NCBI GenBank assembly: GCA_009836625.1
Contig: VXVC01000002.1
Span: 1 to 64,000 of the forward strand
Direction of reading: 5' to 3'
DNA: 64,000 nt
Source of the DNA: Holophagales bacterium
GTDB lineage: Bacteria; Acidobacteriota; Thermoanaerobaculia; Multivoradales; Multivoraceae
The notes under the pieces were generated by a model that searched no databases, had not been told where the DNA came from, and saw nothing but the letters and a program-made list of their open reading frames with translations. A program made the translations under genes and the position numbers. Positions within the stretch are counted from its first letter, which is position 1, and every line of letters begins with the position of its first letter. Below, piece by piece: positions 1-8,439 of this stretch.

Positions 1-1
1 C

Positions 2-601
2 CGCAACCCCATCCTCCCCGCCGCCACCTACCAGGCCGCCTGCTGCATCGGCGGCCTGTCCTCCCACCTCCGCCTCGAACGCCTCCTCGACGCCCTGCTC
101 GACGCCCTGGAACCGGGCGGCCGGCTGTTCGTGGACGACTACGTGGGCCCGGCCCGTCACCAGTGGAACGGTCGCACCGGCGCCGCGGCCGCGGCCGCCT
201 ACCGCCGGCTGCCGGCCGAGGCACGGCGCTTCGAACGGCTGCCCATGCCGCCGGTGGAGGGCGACTGCGCCCGGGCCACCCGCTCCGGCGACATCGCCCG
301 GCTGGTCCGCACCGGTTTCCGGGTCGAGTCCGTGCGCTCCTACGGCGGCGACCTGATCGCGCCGCTCGCCACCTCCGTCGACTGGAGCCGGCTGCCGGAG
401 TCCGACCTCCGGCGGCTCGCGGCGGGCTCGGGCGCCGGCGACGGCCACTACGCGCTGACGGTGGCCCGTCCCCGCGCCGGCTGGTCGCGGCGGCTGGCCG
501 GGATGCGCTATCGAGTAGGCCCCAAGGTCCGTCGTGTCTTCATTTACGAGCCCCGTCGCGCCCGCGACCTGGCGTTCCAGGCGCTGCGCGGAAAGGTCTG
601 A
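2..601 (+). CDS. SAM-dependent methyltransferase, C-terminal part (cut by window edge)
   Basis: The open frame runs in from the left edge, so the start is not visible. The visible 199 residues include LLDALEPGGRLFVDDYVGP and RHQW. These match the region around strand 5 and the following 'EYVGP..fQW' segment of class I SAM-dependent methyltransferases. The SAM-binding glycine loop would lie before the window. The C-terminus is arginine-rich. The stop is 3 bases before the next gene, so the two are very probably cotranscribed, and the neighbouring sugar-type oxidoreductase suggests a glycan or small-molecule modification cluster. Methyltransferase is likely from the family pattern; the substrate cannot be told. 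Confidence 0.6.
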   Translation, partial: RNPILPAATYQAACCIGGLSSHLRLERLLDALLDALEPGGRLFVDDYVGPARHQWNGRTGAAAAAAYRRLPAEARRFERLPMPPVEGDCARATRSGDIARLVRTGFRVESVRSYGGDLIAPLATSVDWSRLPESDLRRLAAGSGAGDGHYALTVARPRAGWSRRLAGMRYRVGPKVRRVFIYEPRRARDLAFQALRGKV

Positions 602-604
602 ATC

Positions 605-2749
605 ATGGTCGCAACCGTTCGTTGGGGAATCATCGGTCCGGGCGCCATCGCCCGCGTCTTCGCCACCGCAATCGATGGGCTGGACGGTCACGAAATCGTG
701 GCCGTCGGCAGCCGCGACCCGCAGCGCGCGGCCAACTTCAGGGCCGAGCGGGGCTACAGGGACGCCGAGGTCGGCACCTACCGGGACCTGGTGCGCAACG
801 AGTCGGTCGACGCGGTCTACGTCGCCAGTCCCCATTCCGGTCACCTGGAGCACGCGTCGCTGGCGCTCCGGCACGGCAAGGCCGTGCTCTGCGAGAAGCC
901 GCTCTGCGTCAACGCCTCGGAGGCCCGCCGTCTGTGCGCCATCGCCCACGAACGCGGACGGCCGCTGCTCGAGGCGATGTGGACCCGGTTCCTGCCCGCG
1001 ACCCTGCGGGCCGCGGACTGGGTCGCCAAGGGCACGATCGGCGAGCCGAGCCGGGTGGTCTGCGCCTTCGGCTTCCGCGCCCAGTTCGACCCGGGGAGCC
1101 GGCTCTACGATCCCGAACTGGCCGGCGGCAGCCTGCTCGACATCGGCTGCTACACGCTCTCGCTGGCGTCGCTCGTCTTCGGGGAGCGGGTGACCGGCGG
1201 CAACATCCCGCAGATCGAGGTCCGCGCCGACCTCGCCCCCTCCGGGGTCGACGAGCACTGCAAGATCGTCCTGCGCTTCGGGGACGGCGCCGAGGCGTAC
1301 CTCGAGTCCTCCATCAGCAAGGCCCTCTCCGCCACCGGCGTCATCCAGGGCGACCGCGGCAGGATCGTGATGGCGGACTTCTGGCGCGCCCAGACGCTCA
1401 GGCTGGAGTGCGAGACGCAGGAGGTCGCCACGCTCGAGTGCCCGTTCCTCTGCAACGGCTACGAGTACCAGGCGCTCGAACTCGCGCGAATGCTCCGCGA
1501 CGGCGACGTCGAGAGCCCGCTCCTGCCGCACGCGGAGTCCATCGGCCTGCTCGAACTGATGGACGAACTCCGCCGCCGCATCGGCGTCCAGTACCCCTTC
1601 GAGCCCAGCATCGGCGTCACGGCCGGCACCCACAGAGCAATGACCTACCGCCCTGTAGACAACGTTGCTCTGGGTGCGCGGGCCGACGCACTACCCCGCC
1701 TCATCCTCGGCACAATGCCCCTCACCAACGACACCCCCGCCTCCCAGGACGAAGCCGACACCCTCCTCGACGCCGCCTTCGAGCACGGCATCAACGCCCT
1801 CGACACCGGCCACGTCTACGGCAACGGCGCCTCCGAACGCGCCATCGGCGACTGGCTGGAGCGCCGCGGCCTGGCGGACGACGTCTTCATCCTGTCCAAG
1901 GGCTGCCACCCCGATGCGGCGGGGCCGCGCGTCAACCCGGAGGCTCTGGCGCAGGACCTCGCCGAGTCCCTCGACCGGCTCCGGCTTCCGGCCGTCGACC
2001 TCTACATGCTCCACCGCGACGACTCGGCCGTGCCGGTCGGCGAGATGGTCGACGCGTTCGCCGAACATCTCGCCGCCGGCCGCTTGCGCGCCTACGGATT
2101 CTCGAACTGGACCCGCGCGCGGATCGAAGAGGCCTGCGAGTACGCCGAAGCCAACGATCGTCCGCTGCCCGCCGCGTCGAGCCCCAACTTCTCGCTCGCC
2201 GACCAGGTCAAGGACCCGTGGGGCGGCGGCTGCGTCACCCTGACGGGCAAGGCGGCCGCCGACGACCGCGAGTGGCACCGGAGCACGGGCATGGCCATCT
2301 TCGCCTGGTCGTCCCTGGCGCGGGGCCTGTTCTCAGGCCGCGTCACCCGGCGTGCCCTCGCCGCGGACCCGAGCCTGGTCGACGAGGCCTGCCGCACCGC
2401 CTACGTCCACGACCTGAACATCGCCCGCCTGGAGCGGGTGATCGAGTTCGCCGAGGCCGGCGGCGCGACGGTGCCCCAGATCGCGCTCGCCTGGGTGCTC
2501 GCCCAGGACCTTCCCCTGCACGCCATAGTCGGCGCCGCCACCGAGCAGGAAGTCGAGGACCTGGCCGCCGCCGCGGCCCTGACCATCACCGAAGAAGAGG
2601 CGAAGTGGCTGCAGAAGGGCGGCCGCCGGCCTCTCTCCATGGCCCGCGAGAGCCTGGCCGTGCGCATCGAACGCCAGGCCGTCCGCATCGGCCGCCGCCT
2701 TCCCGGCCCCATCAAGCGGCCCCTGAAACGCCTGGTAGGCCGCGCGTAG
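605..2749 (+). CDS. Gfo/Idh/MocA oxidoreductase fused to aldo/keto reductase
   Basis: A 714-residue protein made of two complete oxidoreductases. Residues 1-335 are a Gfo/Idh/MocA dehydrogenase: N-terminal Rossmann loop GIIGPGAIA and the signature EKP with Lys98, followed by the usual alpha/beta substrate domain. Residues 345-680 are an aldo/keto reductase with the full catalytic tetrad Asp400, Tyr405, Lys432 and His470 (motifs DTGHVYGNGASE, LSKG, MLHRDD). A basic tail follows. Both domains use NAD(P)(H), so sequential oxidation and reduction of one sugar-like substrate is plausible, but this is inference. The ATG is 3 bases after the upstream methyltransferase stop. Neither active site looks damaged. 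No sequence supports a split into two genes, since the frame is continuous. Confidence 0.85.
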   Translation: MVATVRWGIIGPGAIARVFATAIDGLDGHEIVAVGSRDPQRAANFRAERGYRDAEVGTYRDLVRNESVDAVYVASPHSGHLEHASLALRHGKAVLCEKPLCVNASEARRLCAIAHERGRPLLEAMWTRFLPATLRAADWVAKGTIGEPSRVVCAFGFRAQFDPGSRLYDPELAGGSLLDIGCYTLSLASLVFGERVTGGNIPQIEVRADLAPSGVDEHCKIVLRFGDGAEAYLESSISKALSATGVIQGDRGRIVMADFWRAQTLRLECETQEVATLECPFLCNGYEYQALELARMLRDGDVESPLLPHAESIGLLELMDELRRRIGVQYPFEPSIGVTAGTHRAMTYRPVDNVALGARADALPRLILGTMPLTNDTPASQDEADTLLDAAFEHGINALDTGHVYGNGASERAIGDWLERRGLADDVFILSKGCHPDAAGPRVNPEALAQDLAESLDRLRLPAVDLYMLHRDDSAVPVGEMVDAFAEHLAAGRLRAYGFSNWTRARIEEACEYAEANDRPLPAASSPNFSLADQVKDPWGGGCVTLTGKAAADDREWHRSTGMAIFAWSSLARGLFSGRVTRRALAADPSLVDEACRTAYVHDLNIARLERVIEFAEAGGATVPQIALAWVLAQDLPLHAIVGAATEQEVEDLAAAAALTITEEEAKWLQKGGRRPLSMARESLAVRIERQAVRIGRRLPGPIKRPLKRLVGRA

Positions 2750-2794
2750 GGATGGTGTGCAGGGGCAGGTGAGGGTGGTGTCGGTGGCCCTCTG

Positions 2795-2935
2795 CTGGGT
2801 ACGCGGGTCTTCTGACCCGCTGCCGCCGTAGGCGGCCAGAAACATCGTCGCCGGCCTTTGGCCGGCGGCTACTTTCTCCGGCCTCCGCCGCTCCGCGGCT
2901 CCGCCCGGGGCGGGTCAGAAGACCCGCGCACCCAG
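2795..2935. repeat. REPIN-like palindromic element, full copy 1 (intergenic)
   Basis: A 141-bp element bounded by 26-bp inverted repeats (2795-2820 and 2910-2935) that differ at one base. Each end contains the hairpin GCGGGTCTTCTGACCCGC (7-bp stem, TTCT loop) next to CTGGGTRCG. Internal hairpins GCCGCC-GTA-GGCGGC and GCCGGCC-TTT-GGCCGGC follow. It has no coding capacity. It fills most of the gap between the fusion oxidoreductase and ilvD. The architecture of two inverted REP units with a short spacer is that of a REPIN. Confidence 0.85.
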
Positions 2936-2963
2936 AGAAACGCCTATGCCATAGTCGCCCGCC

Positions 2964-4640
<1,677 letters not shown>

Positions 4641-4666
4641 AGCTGGGTTACAGCAACGCCTTCTCT

Positions 4667-4805
4667 CTGGGTGCGCGGGTCTTCTGACCCGCTGCCGCCG
4701 CAGGCGGCTTCGAAATCGCCGCCGGCGAAGCCGGCGTCCTTGTTCCTCCGGCCTCTACCGCTCCGCGGCTCCGCCCAGGGCGGGTCAGAAGACCCGCGCA
4801 CCCAG
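4667..4805. repeat. REPIN-like palindromic element, full copy 2 (intergenic)
   Basis: A 139-bp copy between ilvD and the small exported protein gene. It has the same terminal hairpin GCGGGTCTTCTGACCCGC at both ends in inverted orientation, and the same internal GCCGCC..GGCGGC and CGCCGGC-GAA-GCCGGCG hairpins as copy 1. The inverted ends extend a little further here (CTCTCTGGGTGCG against CGCACCCAGAGAG). Confidence 0.85.
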
Positions 4806-4904
4806 AGAGGCGATGGCTCTCGCACCCTGCACACCACTGTCGTTCCTTGTGCTAGCCTGCCGTCTCTTTCTCCCCGAACCGCTCCCCAAGATGGAGGACT
4901 CAGC

Positions 4905-5249
4905 ATGAAGAAGGCACTGTTTGCGGCATTGGCCCTTTCGTTGATGCTCGGCGCCCCGGCGCTCGCCGGCGACACCTGGACCGGCGAGGTCCTCGACATG
5001 GTCTGTTTCGGCAACGGCCAGAAGGGCGCCGGTCATGCCAGTTGCGCCGCCAAGTGTCTGGGCGACGGCAACGAGATGGGTCTGCTCGTGGGCGACGACG
5101 TCGTCAAGATCGATCGCGCCGGCTCCGACGCCGCGGCGATCAAGACCCTCGAGGGTCTTGGCGGCAAGAACGCCAAGGTCACGGGCGAGGCGATGAAGGC
5201 CGACGACGGCACGGTCACCGTCAAGGTGTCCGCCGCCGAAGCCGCCTGA
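4905..5249 (+). CDS. Small exported protein of unknown function
   Basis: 114 residues. The ATG at 4905 is chosen because GGAGG lies 8 bases upstream and it opens a good signal peptide (MKKALFAALALSLMLGAPALAG, cleavage near ALA-G). Longer in-frame readings would translate the REPIN-like element and are rejected. The mature part is about 93 residues with three cysteines in a short stretch (MVCFGNGQKGAGHASCAAKC), followed by a small beta-rich section ending in an alanine-rich tail. It resembles small secreted single-domain proteins of unknown role and I do not recognise the family. A strong intrinsic terminator 25 bases after the stop marks it as the end of its transcript. Confidence 0.75.
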   Translation: MKKALFAALALSLMLGAPALAGDTWTGEVLDMVCFGNGQKGAGHASCAAKCLGDGNEMGLLVGDDVVKIDRAGSDAAAIKTLEGLGGKNAKVTGEAMKADDGTVTVKVSAAEAA

Positions 5250-5274
5250 CCCGCCGCACAGCGGCAGATTCGCG

Positions 5275-5307
5275 AAAGCGGGCCGAAAGGCCCGCTTTCT
5301 TCGTTTT
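5275..5307 (+). terminator. Intrinsic terminator of the small exported protein gene
   Basis: A perfect 10-bp stem (AAAGCGGGCC / GGCCCGCTTT) closes a GAAA tetraloop at 5285-5288 and is followed by CTTCGTTTT. This is a textbook rho-independent terminator 25 bases after the stop codon. Confidence 0.9.
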
Positions 5308-5350
5308 AGACGGCGCCAGTAGAGAATCACGCCACAGCAACGCCCTACCT

Positions 5351-5433
5351 CTGGGTGCGCGGGTCTTCCGACCCGCCGCCGCCGAAGGCGGCCAGAAACA
5401 ACGCCGCCGGCGAAGCCGGCGACCATTCTCCTC
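5351..5433 (+). repeat. REP half-element, left orientation
   Basis: Begins CTGGGTGCG with the hairpin GCGGGTCTTCCGACCCGC, then GCCGCC-GAA-GGCGGC and CGCCGGC-GAA-GCCGGCG. No matching inverted end follows within 140 bp. The nearest inverted end is at 6559-6601, beyond the kinase-like gene. Confidence 0.75.
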
Positions 5434-5448
5434 CGGGCTCCAAGCGGA

Positions 5449-6531
5449 CTATCGCAGCAGCAACGCCACCACCACCGCCCCCGCCAGCAGCAGCACGGCC
5501 AGCGGCAGCAACAGCACGCGCCACATCGGCGGCGCCGGCCGTTCCCGGGCAAGGCGTCGCCTGCGGTCGTTCAGTGACTCGATCGCCGACTGCCAATCTC
5601 CCTTCCGTGGGCTGGCGGCCGAGCGGTCGCCCGCGGCGGCCGACTTGCGGGCGCGGGCCCGCGAAACGCTGTCATCGGTGGGGCGCACCCGAGGTCGAAG
5701 TTCATCCCGGACACGGCGCAACCGGCCAATCACGTCGTCGAGAGCGGCGCGCCTGCGGTCGGCGTCGCGGTCGAAGACGGTCGCGAACACCGGCTCGAAC
5801 GCCTCGGGCGCGCTGCCGGGAAGCGTGCCGGCCAGGTCGATCGGCTGGACGGCGACGGCCCGTCGCATCGCGTCGTAGGTGTTTGCGATGAACGGCAACT
5901 CGCCGGTCACCAGTTCGTAGAGCAGCACGCCGAGAGTCCACACATCGTCCGCGGTCGTGAACGGCACGGGGTCGCCCGTGATCGCTGCGGCCGCGCCCTC
6001 GATCTGCTCCGGCGAGAGATAGGCCGCGGTCCAGAGGCTCGGCGACTCAATTGCCTCGGTGGCCACGGCCAGGGTTACCGGGCCGATGCTCGACGGGGCC
6101 AGCAGCTTCACCTCGCCGCCTTCCAGCAGTTGGACGTTGGCCGGCCGCAGGCTGCCGTGAACCACGCCGGCCCGGTGCAGGTTGCGTAGCGCCCTGGCGA
6201 TCGCGAGGCCCAGCTCGGCGGCCTGCTCGGGGCCGAGCGGCGCGCGCTGGAGTCGCTGGCGCAAGGTCTCGCCACCGCCGAGGGTCCACGCGAGGTGTGC
6301 CGGCGGTTCGAGGGAGCTGCTGACTACGCGCGCGATGTCCGCCAACGCCACCGCGTGCTCGGCCGCTGCCTCGACCTCCGCCGCCGGTGCGTCCTCGGGG
6401 AACGGCTGCACCAGCACCCAGGACCGAGCGGCGAGATCCTGCGCGCGGTACAGCGGCAGCGGCAACTCCCCGGGCAGGCCCTGGAGCGGCTGCTGAATCC
6501 TGAACCGTGAGATGGTGTCGCCGGCTTTCAC
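5449..6531 (-). CDS. Membrane-anchored Ser/Thr kinase-like protein, probable pseudokinase
   Basis: About 360 residues from the GTG at 6531; the longer reading to 6597 would translate a REP element (MRGSSDPP) and is unlikely. The fold is a bacterial protein kinase: an early VLVQPF strand, a helix, HGSLRPANVQLL, AYLSPEQIEG and ADDVWTLGVLLYELVTGELPF. Key catalytic residues are missing. The beta-3 lysine position reads VLVQPF, the catalytic-loop HRD.K reads HGSLRP, and the DFG position reads LAPSS. It should therefore not phosphorylate substrates by the normal mechanism. A basic linker and one C-terminal transmembrane helix (about the last 25 residues) anchor it with the kinase fold in the cytoplasm. 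It lies between two REP half-elements in inverted orientation. It could bind nucleotide or act as a scaffold, which is inference. Confidence 0.8.
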   Translation of the reverse strand: MKAGDTISRFRIQQPLQGLPGELPLPLYRAQDLAARSWVLVQPFPEDAPAAEVEAAAEHAVALADIARVVSSSLEPPAHLAWTLGGGETLRQRLQRAPLGPEQAAELGLAIARALRNLHRAGVVHGSLRPANVQLLEGGEVKLLAPSSIGPVTLAVATEAIESPSLWTAAYLSPEQIEGAAAAITGDPVPFTTADDVWTLGVLLYELVTGELPFIANTYDAMRRAVAVQPIDLAGTLPGSAPEAFEPVFATVFDRDADRRRAALDDVIGRLRRVRDELRPRVRPTDDSVSRARARKSAAAGDRSAASPRKGDWQSAIESLNDRRRRLARERPAPPMWRVLLLPLAVLLLAGAVVVALLLR

Positions 6532-6558
6532 GCCGATGATGTTGGCACGAGTGGGATC

Positions 6559-6601
6559 GCCGCCTACGGCGGCAGGCGGGTCAGAAGACCCGCGCACCCA
6601 G
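6559..6601 (-). repeat. REP half-element, right orientation
   Basis: GCCGCC-TAC-GGCGGC (6559-6573) followed by the terminal hairpin and CGCACCCAG end at 6601, that is, the reverse complement of the left-type ends. It sits 5 bases from the stop of the VWFA-related gene and just upstream of the kinase-like gene. Confidence 0.8.
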
Positions 6602-6606
6602 CGGCT

Positions 6607-8328
6607 CTACCGGACGCCGATCTCGCCGCTCGACGACAGGATCGCGCCGGTGAGCGGGTCGTAGACGGCGATGACGAAGGTGTGCTCCCGCCGCCGCAGT
6701 TCCAGTCCGGTCTGGTACGTGAAGTACTGCCCGGGCTGCGGCTCCCGTGGGCCGGCGATGCGGACCTTCTCGACCGGCGTCTCCGAGCGGTTGCCGTGCT
6801 TGTCCATCACCGTGACCCGGAACTCCAGCTCGTTTTGCCACATGCCGGCGACGGGCAGGAGCTGGACCTCGTCGAGCGGGATCGCCACCTCGACCGGGAC
6901 GACCATCTTCCCCATGCGGCGCCGCTCCGGGCGGCCGAAGCGCACGCCGAGCGGTTTCGCGGAGGGCGGATTCCCGAACAGCAGCGAACCCTCGACCATC
7001 ATCGTGACTTCGCTGGCGCGCGACATGTCGACGTAGCCCTCACGCGAGCGCACGCGGAAGCCGCGCCGGTCCGGATGGTCCACCAGCCGCACCTCGACAT
7101 CGTGGACTTCGTCGTCCTCGCGCCGCTGCGGCTGGAACCCGAGCCAGTAGTAGGAGCGGGTGTCCGCCACCACGTCGGCCAGCGCGGTGTCGCGGTCGGC
7201 GTTGATCATCGGCAGGCCGCCGGTCGAACGGGCCAGCGACTGGAGGGTGACGTGTTGCAGCAGCTCCCTCTCCTGGAACGCGCCGGCGCCCGCGGACGGA
7301 TCGCTCGCCCGGTTGCTGTCGAGCCCTACCGATGCATCCAGGTTGAACTCCGGGCGGAATCCCGGCACGTCGACCGGATAGAGGGTGTAGCCGATCAGGT
7401 TCGCGGCCGAGACCAGGGGACCGTAGAGGTCGTCCTCGCTCATCAGCCGGGAGTCCGACGCGGCGCCGATGCCGACGGGCGTCACGTTGTCCCGGGCGAT
7501 CGTGTAGAGAGCCGGCGACTGGGGCCAGCCGCCGGCGAGCAGGAGCATCACCTTGCGGCCCGGGCGGTTGGCGAAGCTGCGCAGGGTCGCCACCGCCGCC
7601 AGCACGGACCGCTCCAGCTGGTTCTCGAGGTTCGTCGCGTAGCGGAGCTCGGTGCCGCGCAGGCTGTTGCGCAGCGTTTCCTCGGGCGGCTCGACGCCGC
7701 CTTCTTCGATGAACCGGTTCGCGATGGCGCGCAGTTCCGACTGCTCGAGTCGCTCCTGGTCGCTCGTGCGCAGTTCGCCAATCCGCATCAGGCCGTGCGC
7801 CCTGCGCCGGCGAGCCTCGCGCAGCGCGTCCGACAACTGGGTCGGCGAGTTGGTCCAGGTGGTCAGCATGTTCACCGTCTTGCCGTCGAAGGAGACGGCG
7901 GCGACCCGGTCGGCCGGCCCGAGCTGCGTCAGGTCCTCCTCCAGGCGGTCGAGCACCCGGTCCCGGTCGCGCTTGATCGTGAAGAAGTCGTCGATGAACA
8001 GCAGGAAGCTGGTTCCCACCGGGGCCTCCGGCTCGAGGTTCGGCACCCCCGCCACGGCGTCGCCGTCCGCCGAGGCCCGCGCGCGCCCCTCCTCGATCTC
8101 CGTGAAGTAGTCGATCGGCGTCGGCTCGCCGTCCACCAGCAGTTCGAAGTCCGACGCCTTCAGGCCGTGGACCCGGTTGCCGTCCCGGTCCGTGACGACG
8201 ACCTCGATGTTCACGACCCGGACGTCGATCACCTCCGAGAACACCGCCGGCAGGTCGTCCTGTTGTGCGAGGCCGGCGCCGCCCAGGAGCACGAGGCTGG
8301 CGAGGGCGATCCAGGTCATGTTCTTCAT
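6607..8328 (-). CDS. Secreted VWFA-related protein (Acidobacterial type)
   Basis: 573 residues from the ATG at 8328, which opens a signal peptide (MKNMTWIALASLVLLGGAGLAQ). A much longer upstream reading is antisense to the peptidase gene and is rejected. The body matches the VWFA-related domain family typical of Acidobacteria: a strand pair VRVVNIEVVVTDRDGNRVHGL, a segment on a supplied parameter (ASDFELLVDGEPTPIDYF), then the Rossmann-like core FLLFIDDFFTIKRDRDRVL and RKVMLLLAGGWPQ. A strict DxSxS metal site is not seen; DDF stands in its place. A beta-rich C-terminal region of about 150 residues follows. It is probably exported and its binding partner is unknown. It is transcribed divergently from the S9 peptidase gene across 111 bases. 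Confidence 0.85.
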   Translation of the reverse strand: MKNMTWIALASLVLLGGAGLAQQDDLPAVFSEVIDVRVVNIEVVVTDRDGNRVHGLKASDFELLVDGEPTPIDYFTEIEEGRARASADGDAVAGVPNLEPEAPVGTSFLLFIDDFFTIKRDRDRVLDRLEEDLTQLGPADRVAAVSFDGKTVNMLTTWTNSPTQLSDALREARRRRAHGLMRIGELRTSDQERLEQSELRAIANRFIEEGGVEPPEETLRNSLRGTELRYATNLENQLERSVLAAVATLRSFANRPGRKVMLLLAGGWPQSPALYTIARDNVTPVGIGAASDSRLMSEDDLYGPLVSAANLIGYTLYPVDVPGFRPEFNLDASVGLDSNRASDPSAGAGAFQERELLQHVTLQSLARSTGGLPMINADRDTALADVVADTRSYYWLGFQPQRREDDEVHDVEVRLVDHPDRRGFRVRSREGYVDMSRASEVTMMVEGSLLFGNPPSAKPLGVRFGRPERRRMGKMVVPVEVAIPLDEVQLLPVAGMWQNELEFRVTVMDKHGNRSETPVEKVRIAGPREPQPGQYFTYQTGLELRRREHTFVIAVYDPLTGAILSSSGEIGVR

Positions 8329-8371
8329 CGGTTGTTCCTTGTGCGTGCTGCTGTTCCGGGCAGTGGGGAAG

Positions 8372-8399
8372 ACTATAGGCCAGCAGAAGGAAGCAACAA
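8372..8399 (-). promoter_or_regulatory. Possible sigma70-type promoter of the VWFA-related gene
   Basis: On the minus strand TTGTTG (8399-8394) and TATAGT (8377-8372) are 16 bases apart, and the -10 lies 43 bases upstream of the ATG at 8328. An inverted repeat (GGTTGTTCCTT against AAGG-AACAACC) brackets this divergent intergenic region at about 8330-8403. Confidence 0.4.
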
Positions 8400-8439
8400 C
8401 CATGCCGCCGTTGTCGGTGCGCCGCGCTACGCTCCGCCG

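Noticed and set aside
163..2772. 869-residue plus-strand open frame overlapping the fusion oxidoreductase
   Set aside because: Arg/Pro-rich low-information translation in a shifted frame of a gene with clear motifs; typical shadow in GC-rich DNA.
4671..4904. N-terminal extension of the small exported protein (RGSSDPLPPQAA..)
   Set aside because: It translates the REPIN-like element; a ribosome binding site and signal peptide fix the start at 4905.
6682..8439. Long in-frame extension upstream of the S9 peptidase
   Set aside because: It is antisense to the VWFA-related gene with its signal peptide and motifs; the peptidase starts at 8440.
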